Source: Klebsormidium nitens
Lineage: Eukaryota > Streptophyta > Klebsormidiophyceae > Klebsormidiales > Klebsormidiaceae
Length of the DNA: 64,000 nucleotides
Direction: 5' to 3'
NCBI GenBank assembly: GCA_000708835.1
Contig: DF236974.1
Coordinates: 174,626 to 238,625 of the forward strand
Shown here: one piece after another, positions 35,217 through 47,880 of the stretch
Numbering within the stretch: the first letter of the stretch is position 1
How the letters are laid out: the number at the start of each line of letters is the position of its first letter
Notes under the pieces: generated by a model
The model's database searches: none
What the model was told of the DNA's origin: nothing
Seen by the model: the letters and a program-made list of their open reading frames with translations, nothing else
Translations under genes and position numbers: made by a program

Positions 35217-36538
35217 AATAGGTAGGTCTCTTCTCGTTGTTGGTCATACTGATGAGCAGTTCACAGTCGAGCAGCTTGCAGATGTGGGGGCGCAGTGAGG
35301 GACACACGGGACAGCTTAGCGGCCCTGAAAGGGGGTCATTGGGCGTTGCTGGATGTGCTTCTACAAAGGAAGCCGCTGTATGGTTTGGGATTGGTGGGAA
35401 GATTGACCCAGCCCAAAGGCTGACTCTCGTTCGTGTAAGCACTTGCAGCGATCATAGTGAATTGCGCATACAGAATGCTTCTGGCTCTGCCATTCGTATC
35501 GTTCTTGGCTTGCAGTATAGTTATCAAGCCAGCTATCGAGGTCGAGGATGAGGATAATAGAAGCATACGAACTGATGCCAGGACCCGATGAATTGCTTTC
35601 AACATGTCATCATACAACTTGAAACTGGTTAGTGCACGCAGAAGATCTTGCCGCCATGGACACGTAATCGAGCGTACGACATGATTCAGGTCTCTGCATG
35701 ATACTGATCCATGCAGTCTGATTTTGGCATGCATGCGACATGTCAACATGATCAAGCTAGTGCACATGGGAACCGTTTGCCGGCCAGGCCTGAATCAGTT
35801 GTGATGGTTCAGGTACGTCTTGCATGGCTCAGGCCGCCTATAGCTCTCATGCGACTCAGTGGCACTGAGAGCATGCGTAGTTAATGGATGCGATACGCTT
35901 TCAAGAGATCTCAAGGACCAAATTCGTTAATACGACAAGCTACGAAGTTATCTTGTCGCAGGCAGCATTGAACACGAGACCTCTCGAATTGGTGGGGAGG
36001 ACAAACGAGCGTACTTGGACTTGAAGCATGACCAACCGCAGGCGTTCCGAATCAGGATTGCTCGAGGTGGACAGATAGGAAGACTCTTGGGCTTGACAAT
36101 CCGACCACTTGGCTGCATGCAGATTCGCTTATCGTGGAGCTTGACATTCGGAAGGCCGTCAAGAGATTGTGCGCATTCCCACCATTCAAAGCTAGTGCAG
36201 AGGGACTGTAAGCATTTCTATTACCAAAGAGAAGCGGATGCGATATGCCTTGTACTGGGAGATGTCATATGAATGGTGCAGGTGTCGAAAGGAGGTGCCA
36301 ATCAAGCTCGAGAAAAACCACTTCTTACAGTGTCTGTTTTCATAATCGGCCACTGCCTTTTCAGAAACTTCCATCCGGTTTACAGGCGGCCTCCCCTTCA
36401 AATTATGCTTTTGTCAGTGAATACTGAAGACACTTGGCAACGTAGGGAGGCCCTCGAAGAAAGGACTGACAGAAAATGTACTTGGCTAAAGCGTCAGGTA
36501 GAACAAAGAGGTACCTAGTGCCGCTCGCACGGACAACG
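35217..36538. other. Convergent region: CTR9 3' flank and end of the minus-strand gene
   Basis: The first ~250 bp are shared with the downstream flank of copy 2 (58124-58380) and should contain the CTR9 3' UTR. The remainder has only short frames on both strands that I cannot support as genes. Confidence 0.4.
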
Positions 36539-39500
36539 TTATAAGTGGTAAAAGAACCACCGTCCAGGCCATTGCCTCTCCTGCGAGCCTCCTACCTCAT
36601 CAATTTGCCTAAAGCCTTCTCCATAGCCACTCAGATCCTGGGCAGCAAGGATAGCCAAAACCTGAACCCTCTGTTCTCTGGTCAGGCACGGCCTTCTCTT
36701 TGTGATGCGAGGAAGGACGAGAGAGATGGCCGCCGAATCCGCACCTCTGAGAATCGGCGCGACGACCTGGCCGAACCTTGCCAGTCTGATATAATCATGG
36801 CCCTTCCCTATTGCTGCGCAATCGTACGCCTCGAAGGCAGCACCGAAAGCGTGACCAGCTTGCCATTTCCTACCTAGCAGGTCTGCCAGCTCACCGCTGT
36901 TGTCCGCAAATCCCACTGAATGAAGCGTAAAAAATTCCTTGCGTCCCATGAATCTTGCAAGCTCCGCTGCTACGAACGTGAAGAAATCGTCGGTGGACGC
37001 GAGGCTGATGATGCGTACTACCGACTCGGAAAGGGCGCATCTCTCAATAACTTCAAACAATTTGCTGGCACCGACAACTCCGGCAACATAAACCATTCTC
37101 CCAGCCCCTAGTGCTCTCAGCACTGCTTCCTTCTCGCTTGCCAAATCAGCCGCTGCTGCAAGGCAAGCCGTTGCCGTTACTGTTCCCATGCTGTAAGCGA
37201 GCACGGATGGGACAAGATCCGTCGCGCCATTCATCTCCTCGATCAAAACCTCCAAGAAATCCTGTACATGAAACGAAAAAGCCTATTACGTTGTGATGAG
37301 GATCTTTTGCAATATAAATCAATACACGACCTGACTTTTCTGTGATGATCATGATGCAATGGAAGCAGATATTCTCTGCCACGATCTTTGAGAATTGACG
37401 TTAGCCTCCAGCGGAAAGGTGAAGATTGAAAGCCCGCCAGAGGCAAATTGCATGTCTCTATCAACGTCGACGTGGGATTTCTTCATCATCATGTTAATTT
37501 GTACTGGAGTCTTGCATCGTGACTCACCTCTAGTTGCCTCCCCGCTACTGCCGCCCAATCCCACGTCCAATTTAGGTCTCCAGGCTGAACCCTGAAGCCT
37601 GTCGCATACAACGACACCATACAGACAGACTCCTCGTCGTCTTCCTCTCCTTCCGGCCACTGCAATCGGTGAAAATGGTTCGAATTTGGAGCCAATCATC
37701 GAAACAAATAAAATGAAGACCATGCTTAGCTTTGCACTGCTTGGAAGACTTTTTATTGCAAAGTGGCATAGTCTTTGGATTGACATCTGATCGCATTCAC
37801 GCTACTGCTGTTGATTTGTAGAAGTCTTGAATTCTACAAAGTCAATCAGACTTACCAGCCGATTGTTTGTGAAATAATGCAGAATCTTTCCAGTTGGCTG
37901 GGCGAACCTGATGAGAGTAAAGACATGGTCTAAGTATCACGAAATCATAATGCGTACACGAAAGAACTTCTTTGAAAGGTTGAGTTTTTGATATCTGACT
38001 GACTTCAGAAAGCAACTTGCATTGTCGTCAGGAAAAATGCAGAACCTTCTGCATCACAATGTAGATTACTTACCACTGTAAAGGGATCGCAAACTTATTT
38101 GGGAACAGGATCAGCTGTCTTACCCAGGACAAGCAATGTAGATCTTTCCATTACTGCGCTCCAGATCGGTCTTCAGTTCTTGAAGGAAAGCATCGTCTTC
38201 CTTCGTTTCAAGGAACAGAAGATTTCCCTCAGCGTCTACCTGCGACAAGAACATGAGGAAATGAACTGAGGGTCTGCACAAACTTGAGACTGACGCAGGA
38301 TACTCTTTAGCCAATCATTCGCTGGGAAAGCAAAGTATTAACGTCGAGACACAGTTGAGCTATAGATAGTATACAGTTTCGTGTCTGTAAGTAGTCCCTT
38401 GACCTTCTCTCTTGCAGCAAGGACATCTTACCCTCGTTCCCCAGTAGTTGACTCGGCCTTCATCCAATTCCCTCCAAAAAGTGCATTCAGACCCGACTAC
38501 GTAAACTTTCCTTCCTATCTGCTGCGCCATCTGTTATCAAGGGTTTTATCAACGAGTGACGGAGTTAGGAAACTCGTTTCAGGAGGTTGAGAGCTTTTGC
38601 TGAAGGCGTCTCCCTGCAAGCATGTGTATACCAAGAAGGTAAGTATTCGAAACCCTGACTGCGAGAGATTTTGAATCAGAAGACGTCGTAAGCATGCAGC
38701 CTCCACGGTCGCAGATCAGAAGCTCCTGATGAAAGCGGATGTTATCGAGCGACTGGGCAAATCTCGATTCATACCGGGATTGATATCAAGTCAAAATGCA
38801 AGATGACTGTGAGCTCGCGCTCGTAGGATCCAGAATTACCGCAGGCAAGCATTCCCGCTATCTGGAAGCCTTGAGCAAGGTACGTACCGTTTTACTTAAC
38901 CGGGGGCCATCGTAGACCTACACGAACGGGCGAAGCAAGGTATTGCCATAAGCAACGGCCCACGCCATTCTTACAGATCTACGATGGCCCCCGGTTACGT
39001 AAAACGGTACGTACCTCGACCACATAGCAAGTTGCTTGCCTGCGAATGATTTGGTCCCCAGAAGCTCTGAGCAGTCCTCTTGCAGTTCGACCCTCAAAGA
39101 TATATCAAGATTTGCTGAGTTACTCGAAAACATCCAATCTCGTCGGGAGCTTCTGATCGGCAGTCACAGAGTTTACATGCTCAGAAATATTTTGACAAAG
39201 TCTCACAAACAGAATCTAGTAATTCACCTTCGTAGTATACACATGCTTGCAGGCACTAAGCGCCTTCAGCAAAATGTGGAAAGTCTGAGGCGCTCTCAAC
39301 TTCCTAAAATGAGCTTCCTAACTTTGCCAACAATAGATACACAAATAGCTGATGGCGCAGCAGATTAGAAGGGAAGTGTCCGATCAGGTCTGAGTGCATT
39401 TTCTGGAGGGAGTTGGATAGAGGCCGAGAACCTTCTGAAAAGTACGAGTAAGATATAATCGTTGATGCAACTAGAGGGAAGGATAAGGGACTGCTTACCG

Positions 39501-42500
39501 ACACGTAATTGTCTGTCGACAGCTTCGATTGTGATTTGAGCTATAATTCGAATGAAGTTGGCAGAAAACTGCCTGCGTCAGCCTCAAAATCGGCTCAAGA
39601 TTGCGCAAACCTTCACGTCGAATTCTCCTATTCTTGTGGCAGGTAGACGGTAAGAGTACTCTTCTGTTCTGGATACGGAAAGAGACGATGATCTTTTAGA
39701 TGGCCGGATGGACCCTGGATGAACAATCTAAAACGCAGGAAAGAACTTCTTTATCGTCGTTCCCGGGTAAGACAGTTGATACACTTCCGAAACAGTACTG
39801 ACGTCCTACGAGTGTAGTATTAATCTGAAGTTAGAATCAAGATCTGTTCTTTCGATTTCCCAAAAACTATTGCAAGTTGGTTAGTGAAAGGCAGTCAGAG
39901 ATCAACATCTCAACATCTGAAGATGTTTCGTCATGTACGCAACTCTGAGCTGGTCATTCGATGATGTATTCGAAGCCCATGTCCTTCCTCTCATCAGCTA
40001 GTTCTGGGTAAGATCCTCGGAAAGCTTTTACGTGCTTCGAATTCACGAACAAGAAGCTGGTAAGTCTAGTTGACTTTGCAAGTGTGGAGAACTTCAAGAT
40101 ACACGCAAGCAGTAGCGTGAATGCAATGAAATGTCACTGACCGACTAGATCATATTGCCACTTTGTAAATGTCTTCTTCCAAAGCGGTGTAAACATATAG
40201 TGACTTCATCTTTGGCCGGACAAATTGTTTTTTGCTATCTTGGGGACCGGTCACGTGAAAATGCTTCCAGCTCTGGCGGCCATATTCGTATATTCATGTA
40301 TGCTCATGCAGTCGTTTGTTACAATGATCACGGTGCATGTCGACGAATCAATTCTAAGTTTGTGGCAAAACATCATGATGTATCATACACCGGTGTATCG
40401 GACCATATGGTGCGCATACATCTTTATAGTTGTTGAAGAAGCATGAGAACCAGACCCATCATCAATCCTAGATCTTAACACGATAGATCATGCAGACCCA
40501 CAAGTTATAGACATGGAAGAGTTTCGAGTAATTGACAGTAAGACCGTGTCTACTGAAACCTGGATGAGTTCCAATCTAGAGTCATGTGACCAGATATCCT
40601 GAAGAATGCATCAACGACATGGCGTACTGATGCAACGACTGTCTTTTTGTATTCTAGTGCGACGGCTGTCTACGTAAACTTGCCTTGTGGCTGGCTCGTA
40701 CTGTCTAGTTCGATAGCCATTTGATCGCGAAGCATTGACAGCCGACTTGACCCTTCATTCGATAGAGTAACTCGAGCAGATGAGAACATGCCACATGGAG
40801 GATGAAGTTAGTCTTTCAACCTTCGAACAGTTTGTGTTGCTTGACCTCCAATTTGTACGCTTCCATCGGGACCTTCTTTGGCAGCCTTTCGTTGCTGCCG
40901 GGCCGAGTGGACCAACCTGCACATTGAACCGAAACGTAGGTTCAATGGGCTTGTATAGCTGCCCTTGTCTAAGAAGGTGTCCGAAGGGGCCTGGCGGCCT
41001 TAGGGAAGGAGAAAGTCGAGTAGAGCATAAGCGCTGCCATTTCATTGATGAGAAGACCCAGATGTCTTCGTATCAGTTACGAGTGGCTTGAAGAATCAAC
41101 TTGGACTTTGTGCTTCATGAGAACAAGAAGAAAACTATACCAGGCCAAAAAGAACAAAAGAACTCGCACCCACCTTCTTTCAAACACTGGACAAAGTCCC
41201 TGAAGAGCAGTCGGGGCCAAATAGTACGGCGCTAAGTCCTTTGGTTCCCAAAGAAGCCCCACTCGGTCATACCAGGAGTGAAGGATTGGCTGCACTCTGA
41301 TCATGAACGAAGGACCGCCTTTCCTGCAAGGATCTAACAGGACCGTTCAGAATGGAAAACTGTGCCAAAAGGTAGCAGTTAATTTACAAGATTGAGCTAC
41401 TCCTTTCTTGTCGAGGACGACTGCGCATGAAGTCCATCCAGTGTCACACCACTCACCTCACATTCACCAGGGACGCTGCTTTCATGGACATGCCCCCCAT
41501 CCTCCACACAGTCTCCTGCAGATTCATGTTTCAGAGCATCACGAAATGCAAGTAGCAAGCTTCTGCCTAAAAAACGTGCTGTCCTTAGCCAAGCAGTTAC
41601 TGTCCTGTTTCGCACATGCAGATCAAATCATGCAGGCGACATGATGCAAAAGAAAACCTTCGAATACACTTTGTCGAGTTTCCAGCCAAATGGTCCCATC
41701 CAGTTGCGCGCATGTGGATTCAATCAGGCAGGCAATGTCACAGATTCAAAAGCACCTTTTGTAGATTCTTCGACACCAACAGCTACTACAAGTCTTTAGC
41801 AGAATCAAAAGATTCAATAGAACAATACACTGCGTCATACTTGACAGTGATACAGATGTGCAGTGCGACCTTGAATGAGCAGATGTTGGAGAGACCTTGC
41901 TTCACTTGCATGGACCTTACCTCAGACTCTTTCGTCGTAAAGAACAGCTGGCTCTTTGAATCAGACGCCAACCAACATGCTGAGCCCTGCATGCAGACAC
42001 GCCTATTGCAATCAATACAGAATTCTGGTAAACCGACTAAAGCATACAATGGCTTGACAAGGAGCTTCATTCTGCACGGGTGAGGGCAAGTCAAGTCAGC
42101 AGATAAGCATGCTGAGATGAAGCTGATGGACATCAAACTCTGCCCTTAAAGCATGATCCATTCTGAGTTGCTGATGATTCACTTACGCTAATGGCTGGGC
42201 ACCACAATCGAAGGCTAGCAGGATCCTGGGGATCCTTGTCCACTTGCAGTATGCTGTATTCATCAACAACCAACCTGCAATATGCAAACTGTGAGTATTC
42301 TAATCTTATTCACATTTCAAACGGAGAGCACTCGACAGATTTTAGAAGATGAGTGTCTACACAGATGCACAATCAGTAAAGGTGTGCCTTCTGCACCATT
42401 CATCCCTCTTTCATTGACATATGCAGCACAATGAACAAAATCAAGACTACAGCTCTTAAGAGAAATGCAGCTTACGTGTCTGGCCCATACACATGAAGCC

Positions 42501-42847
42501 AGTTCGTCCCGCCGATGAAGCTAACCCCGTACAATAGAGGGCTTCCCTGGCCATCCCGTCCAGCTCGAGCAAACAAGATAATGTTCTGCTTGTGCTGCAA
42601 GGAAAAGGGTTCCACATTGACTTGCCGACGCTGCTCACCCCCTCCAAAAATGCAAAGACAAGCTGCCCAGAGGTGACAGACCTCCGATTCCTTCAACCTG
42701 TCTGATTCAAAGGCAAGACAACCTTACAAGATTACAGATGACTCTAAACGCATGCCCTACCTGCAAGTCCCTTGTCAGTGCCGGCACCTTGATGGCATTA
42801 GTTGAACTGTCACTGTTACTACTATCGACGCTGACCTGGCCCCCCAT
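36539..42847 (-). CDS. Unknown protein with an alpha/beta-hydrolase-like C-terminal region
   Basis: Exons phased at the 5' end: 42847-42761 (from the ATG of MGGQVSVDSSNS), 42594-42476, 42274-42187, 41515-41457, 41323-41174 and 40916 to about 40846. They read LARAGRD-type text such as NIILFARAGRDGQGSPLLYG, then VVDEYSILQVDKDPQDPASL and WYDRVGLLWEPKDLAPYYL. Exons phased at the 3' end: 38239-38124, 37907-37856, 37659-37528 and 37261-36539, with GNLLFLETKEDD, KIYIACPGFAQPTGK, ATGFRVQPGDLNWTWDW and a final domain. That domain has VLAYSMGTVTA, which resembles a serine-hydrolase elbow with Ala for the first Gly, and a later GHDYIRL. The linking exons between 40846 and 38239 were not resolved because a large palindrome lies there; this could be two genes. 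The hydrolase call is tentative. Confidence 0.5.
38385..39505. repeat. Imperfect ~1.1-kb palindrome with exon-like arms
   Basis: The left arm (about 38385-38919) and right arm (about 38975-39505) are inverted copies. The inner 41 bp (38879-38919 against 38975-39015) are nearly perfect, around a 55-bp loop. Outward the arms stay recognisable, for example TGCAAGCATGTGTATAC, GATCAGAAGCTCC, GCAGGCAAGCA and CTGCTGCGCCATC in both. Near the loop each arm has a coding-like stretch ending at GTACGT: KMQDDCELALVGSRITAGKH (plus) and ELQEDCSELLGTKSFAGKQL (minus). It may be an inverted duplication of an exon block. Confidence 0.8.
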
Positions 42848-44080
42848 CCTCCCCTTGACTCTTTGCTAGGCTGATAGCCTTACTCAGAATGCAACTCCAC
42901 AACAGAGAAGCCTTCCACTGCTGCACCAGACCTGTTGGCTTTGAACGCCCTGTCCGCCCTGTTCGCAAGTTCCTACCTACCTACAATTCAAGTTTGCTTT
43001 TGATCAATACTTTTTCTGATTCACACAAATCTGTCAACTTCACGCGTCACTTTATTAGCAATTGCAGCATAAGCCAGCATTGCAATTTGCCATATAAGCA
43101 TGCCGACAGCCTTCCAATCGCAAAGCAGGTTTTGGCCACCCTGGCTTGCTTTAAGGTCCACGTCAGACCAATCAAATGGGCCGATTCGCTAGTTGGAGCC
43201 TGGACTCTGAGACTGGCCGGAGTACTCCGGCCAGTTGACGAAGAAAGTTTGGGAGAATTTTGTTCGGACGGTACTGGGCGCACATTGGCTGCGGATGGTA
43301 CCAACCGTCACATCGCGTGCGGTACCCATCATATTGCCAAGCGCAGAAGCAGCCGGGCACTATGAGTGACCTTAGGGTTAGGTCACAAAGCAGTGATGGT
43401 ATGTTAGGGTTACGCCACTACCTGTGACGGTTTGTTAGGGTCGCGTCCCTTCCCTATGACTGCTCTCCGATTAGGGTTCCCACTAACGGCTAAGCCACTG
43501 ACCTTAGGGTTTTTGTGCGGTTTGGTGTCAGCCGAGCACTTTATCGGCGTCCGACAAAGGCGTCCGTGTCAAATTTCATTCGTCAACTTTGTGCCTCTTG
43601 CTGCAGTACTGGCAGTGGGCATCATCTTTCTCTGACTGCTCAGTTCCTGCATTGCCATAATTTCAGGCCTTTGACCAAGTGGATTCGGAAGACGACCAAA
43701 TGTAGATGCGACTTCGAGGCTCTAGCTTACCATTTTTACTACGGTAGATATGGGGTTGTGGGCGCAGTGGTCCGGCAGCCCAGACGGGCAACAAAGCAGC
43801 CACTTGAGTGCCCGGCCAACGACATCAAAGGCGCTTTCAAGATTGCTTGAGGAGACAATGCATACAAAGGGCTTTTGTTTGGTGGATGCTCTGGGTGTCC
43901 GACAGTCATGCCATGTGTCTTGGTCATCTTCTTCACTGACAGGCAGCTGTGGCGGGCGCTTGCATTTACTAAGCGAATCAATTCACAGCATGTTCGTGTC
44001 CAGTGGGCCTAGGGCAGACAGTGACTGGACTTTTTCGTCCTTCTTTTGCTGGCCTTGTCATCAAAGCTTTGCCACCAGGA
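42848..44080. promoter_or_regulatory. Divergent region upstream of CTR9 copy 2, with phased TTAGGGT motifs
   Basis: At 43372, 43403, 43434, 43471 and 43504 the motif TTAGGGT occurs in the same orientation, 31-37 bp apart. It resembles the plant telo-box (AAACCCTA). The remainder holds short frames without support, and from about 43840 it becomes similar to the 5' flank of CTR9 copy 1. Confidence 0.5.
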
Positions 44081-47004
44081 AAAACGCTGCCGCTCGTTCT
44101 TTGTACATTCCTGTCAGAAACTCTGCGGAGCCGGTGGACGTGGAGCTGGACAACTTGCCGGAGGATGACAGTGACATTCTGGAAGTTCCTTTAGGCAGAG
44201 CAGGCGCCACTCGACCTGTGGCTTGCAGTTGCGGTGCGTGGCGCCTTTCAAGTTCACTTCTGGATTCAAGAGGAGCATCTCGGTTGTATATGGCAGGGGG
44301 AAAAGGGGCTTTCCACTGCAATATTGTGGATTGACCTCCCATTTGGTTTCGAGTGCGATGCTTGTAGTAAGTCTTTTATCTTCCGAGATTGTTGCAGGTT
44401 TACTGTTGGTGGGAATGGAAGCTCAGCCTGGCAGCTTGCTCAGAACGGCATTAGAAAGCTTGACAATTTCCGTGAGCATGATGGCATGTGTTATATTGTC
44501 CTAAAGCACCTGTCTGTCATGTGTGTCATGTTTGTGAGCATCATGCCATGAAATGTCTAGCAGCCCGCGAAGCACTATGTGGGACTCATCAAAGAGACTT
44601 TTTGCCAATTGGAGTTCATTGATGAATTAGCAAGTTGACTGAAGTGACAGTGGTCACGATCAAACCCTTGAAACGGATGCACCATCATCTTCAGCGTTAC
44701 TTTCTGATGCAAGCGCTCCGCCATTGTCTGGTTACAGAGGGAGTACTACAAGCAGGTGAAAGACAGCCCAGTGCGTCCATACCCTTGAAGAAGATTCCAC
44801 AGAAGGTAAGTTCCCTCGCCACTGGACCACCTTTTTTGGGCAGTTCATTGTTTTCTGACCTTAGCAGACTCTCCCTGCAGTTGCTACTCCGTGAGCTGTC
44901 GCCACCCATCACAACTTGTGTAGACCCTCATATGTATCACCAAAGCACCCATTCGGGGTCTACTGCTCTAGCCCAACTTATTTTAAGGAGATGCTGCAGT
45001 CTCGCTTCTTGCAGCTCTTATGTTGACCTTTTAGTGTAGCCCCTGCATCAAAATGGCAGTGGTAGCACAATCAAAGCACAATCATAGCACAATCATAGTA
45101 GCACAATCGTAGCAACCACAAATTCAGGCAGGCAGGACTTCAAAGGCGATTTTGAGAGTAACGTACCTTCTCTTTTCCTCCTTTGTTTAACCATCTTTGA
45201 CCTACGCTTCTGCTGCAGTGGAGGACGAGTGGTACCAGGAGGTGATTCTTGAGCTGATTGTCATCCTGAACGCCCCAGCATACTACACGACGCAGGCCAA
45301 GACCTTGCAGAAGAACGAGTTTTGCAAAGTTTTCTACCAGCGCGCCACAGAGGTGTACAACAAGGAACAAGAATCAACCAGTTCAAGGTCACAACGTGGA
45401 TCGGCAAGGGTGAGCAGTTTGTTGGCGAATGGCTTGGAAATCAGATTATATTGCACCAATCACAGTAAGTCAGTTGTACTCGGTCAAGAGCTCAACATCT
45501 GTCCCTGGTCGTTACGTGATCGTTTGCTTGGTCAGAATGTATCGAATCTTGCTGCAAGGAAGGGTTGGTCGTTCTGCGGCTGTTTCTGACCATTCTATGA
45601 TCATGTCCAGTACAAAATTTTCGAACCTTTTTCAATGTACTACTTTGACGTCATTGTCCATTGTATCATCCACAGAGCTTCGTGCCTCACCTTGCCAGGC
45701 CAGATGCAGTTGTCCATGGGGGAGCTGAAAGAGTCCCTGGTCAGTTTCAAGAACGTTCTGGTGATGCAGAGCGACTGTGTGCCCGCTCTCCTGGGGATGG
45801 TGAGTCCTTCGATTCAAGCTCGCCTTACGATTTCTGATGTCTGGATATTGCGGTTGCATTGGAGGCAATTTGGCTGGCCAGGGGACTCGAGTACTACATC
45901 GTCAGACTCCACGTGGTTCCTGTTTAGGCGGCACAAACTGGGCAGCAAGAGGCCTTCTCAAGTTTTGAGAATCAGAGAAGCAAATGGCAAGGTGGATTGC
46001 TTTCTGTAGTACATCCGGCAGCCTTCTTCCATCTCCTGTTTCCAAGCATAGTAAGCGCCCGGGCTTTAGTTTCGGCAGTCCGCTTACTATGTTGGCAGTC
46101 AACACGTTGAGCAAACAGGAGAACGTGGGATTCCCGAACTTGATGCTGCAGACGAGTATCTTTCGAACACAGGAAGATGTGTTCTAAAGCATCCTATATT
46201 GCGCAGCTGTTAAGTTCAACCAGCAGAAGTGCAAAACGTTATCGCACTACAAGGTGAGGAAAAGCAACCCGTTTTGGCTCCATTGCCGTCACAGAGCGCC
46301 TTAGAGATGGTTCCATCTTGGTTGTTGAATAGCACAGCCGCCTGGCTGCTTCCGCCTTTGTCTCAGAAGCAGCGAGCGGCTCGTCGTGGCAAAGTACTTG
46401 CAATTTAGGACGGACAAAATTCTTTTCCTTCCGCGACTCAGCATCTCGAACATCCTTCCGTAGCATTTAGCGCATCAGGGCCTTTGGTTGCAACCCGCTA
46501 AAGCTGGCAGACGTGACCCTGGTTTCAGGTTCTTCTTGGTAACCCATCATCCGCAATGGAACGAAGCTGGTCCCGCAACAGTCGGCGACTCTCACTATCA
46601 TTGCCCTCGGCGTACTATGGCTCTGCATGGAGGGACGCGCCTGTGTGTGCTCTCTATTCCGTGCTTCTGTATCCCGCTGATGGCATCCTCCCTCGCCCCC
46701 CTTCTCTGCAGAGTTGCAGATCCAGGCGGGGATGCGCCTGGGCATGCCTGATGATGGCCGCCTTCCAGACGTAACCCCCACTCCTCAATGGCGCTGAGCC
46801 ACCTGCCGAACCATCACTTCTTCACCACCTCGTCGACCAGCTGATGGAGTGGGCCATCATGAGCAGTGACGTGGCGCAGCTACAAGAGCCAGAGCTTCTA
46901 CAATGTCGCGCGCTCGTACCACTACAAGGGCGAGTGGGACCGCGCACAGGCGCTGTACCGCGCGAGCATGAAGGCGGCCGCGGAGGACTACGTGCAGCCG
47001 TACT
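44081..47004 (+). pseudogene. 5' half of CTR9 copy 2, inactivated
   Basis: This part matches exons 1-8 of CTR9 copy 1 but cannot encode the protein. The start ATG is replaced (AAACGCTGCCGCTCG where copy 1 has ATGGCGGCCGCTCG). Exon 1 shifts frame after GACATTCTGGAAG. Exon 2 (about 44743-44806) has an extra base and exon 3 (about 45219-45411) small deletions. Exon 4 (about 45703-45799) is nearly intact and exon 5 (about 46205-46255) is shortened. Exon 6 is missing. Exon 7 (about 46713) has a 10-bp insertion and a TAA. Exon 8 follows exon 7 directly at 46866 with no intron. Introns here are hardly alignable with copy 1. Confidence 0.85.
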
Positions 47005-47332
47005 ATGGTGAGGGATCCCCCGCTTGGGTTTCTTATTGTGTCCTGAAGTGGTGGTCCTTCTGGAGGCATACTTTGTGCCGCTTAAACGCGATGAAGGTGG
47101 CTTCCCAGGATATGGCTGTGTGGATGTTCTGGACGACCCGAATTCTCGGATACAATTTGTCGCTGGAGCCTGGAAACTTGCGTTTGACTGACCGCAGTAA
47201 CGAGGCAACCGTGGGGAGCTGAGAGCAGGCTTCGGTGCTTCTTATCTGCTCGACCTTTCTGCTCGCTTACGAAACATTCTCAATGGGTGCGACAATCAAA
47301 GAAGCTCACCTCTGTATCCTACTGTTCGTGGG

Positions 47333-47880
47333 GCACGCCCACGTTTGCCTATATTGAAAGACCAATCCTTTTCTTGTGCTCTTCCTCTCACCGTTGGATC
47401 CTCCTGAGACGAACAAAGTTGCCAAGAGGCAACATTCAACTAGCTCGCGTCTTCCCCCGCAGGGCGTGCGCAGATCGGCCTGCACCGCCGAGACCACGTT
47501 GTGCTCTTGCTCCTTTTCGCACCGTCCGTTTCTTGAATAAAGGTGTTGCAAGGATGCGCAAATCCAGAATGAATACGCTTCTTCGTCCACAGTGCATGCC
47601 CAGGTCTGCCTGCATGGCAGGACTACGCGGCCGCAACGGCCGACTTCGAGAAGTGCTGTCGGTGTACCCAAACCCGCCCTAAATCCCAAGCTAACCCCAC
47701 CCGTCCGTCCAGCAATCCTGTGCGCGTCCTCAAACGGTAATCCTTTTATTTCTGGAAAAATAATATGGCCAAGAAGCGAATTTTCGAATCATCCGGATTC
47801 TGGCGCCACTTTAAACTTTCTCGCTTTTCCCGCCCGCAGGGCACGCCCAGATCTGCCTGCACCGGCAGGACTACGCGGCA
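47333..47880 (+). repeat. Four-unit array of the CTR9 exon 9 start (copy 2)
   Basis: Exon-like starts GGGCACGCCCA, GGCGTGCGCAGATC, TGCATGCCCAGGTC and the real GGCACGCCCAGATC lie at about 47333, 47463, 47593 and 47840. Spacing is 130, 130 and 247 bp, the last near two periods. The third unit keeps about 75 nt of exon-like text up to CGGTGTACCC. Copy 1 has two units. Confidence 0.82.

Larger units (their letters stand above)
19540..35500 (+). repeat. Unit 1 of the CTR9 tandem segmental duplication
   Basis: Homology with 43840-58380 covers the CTR9 exons, most introns of the 3' half, about 250 bp past the stop codon, and a weaker stretch of 5' flank. Both units are in the same orientation, with the unknown minus-strand gene between them. 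Unit 2 is shorter, mainly because some introns are shorter and exon 6 and one intron are missing. Confidence 0.85.
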
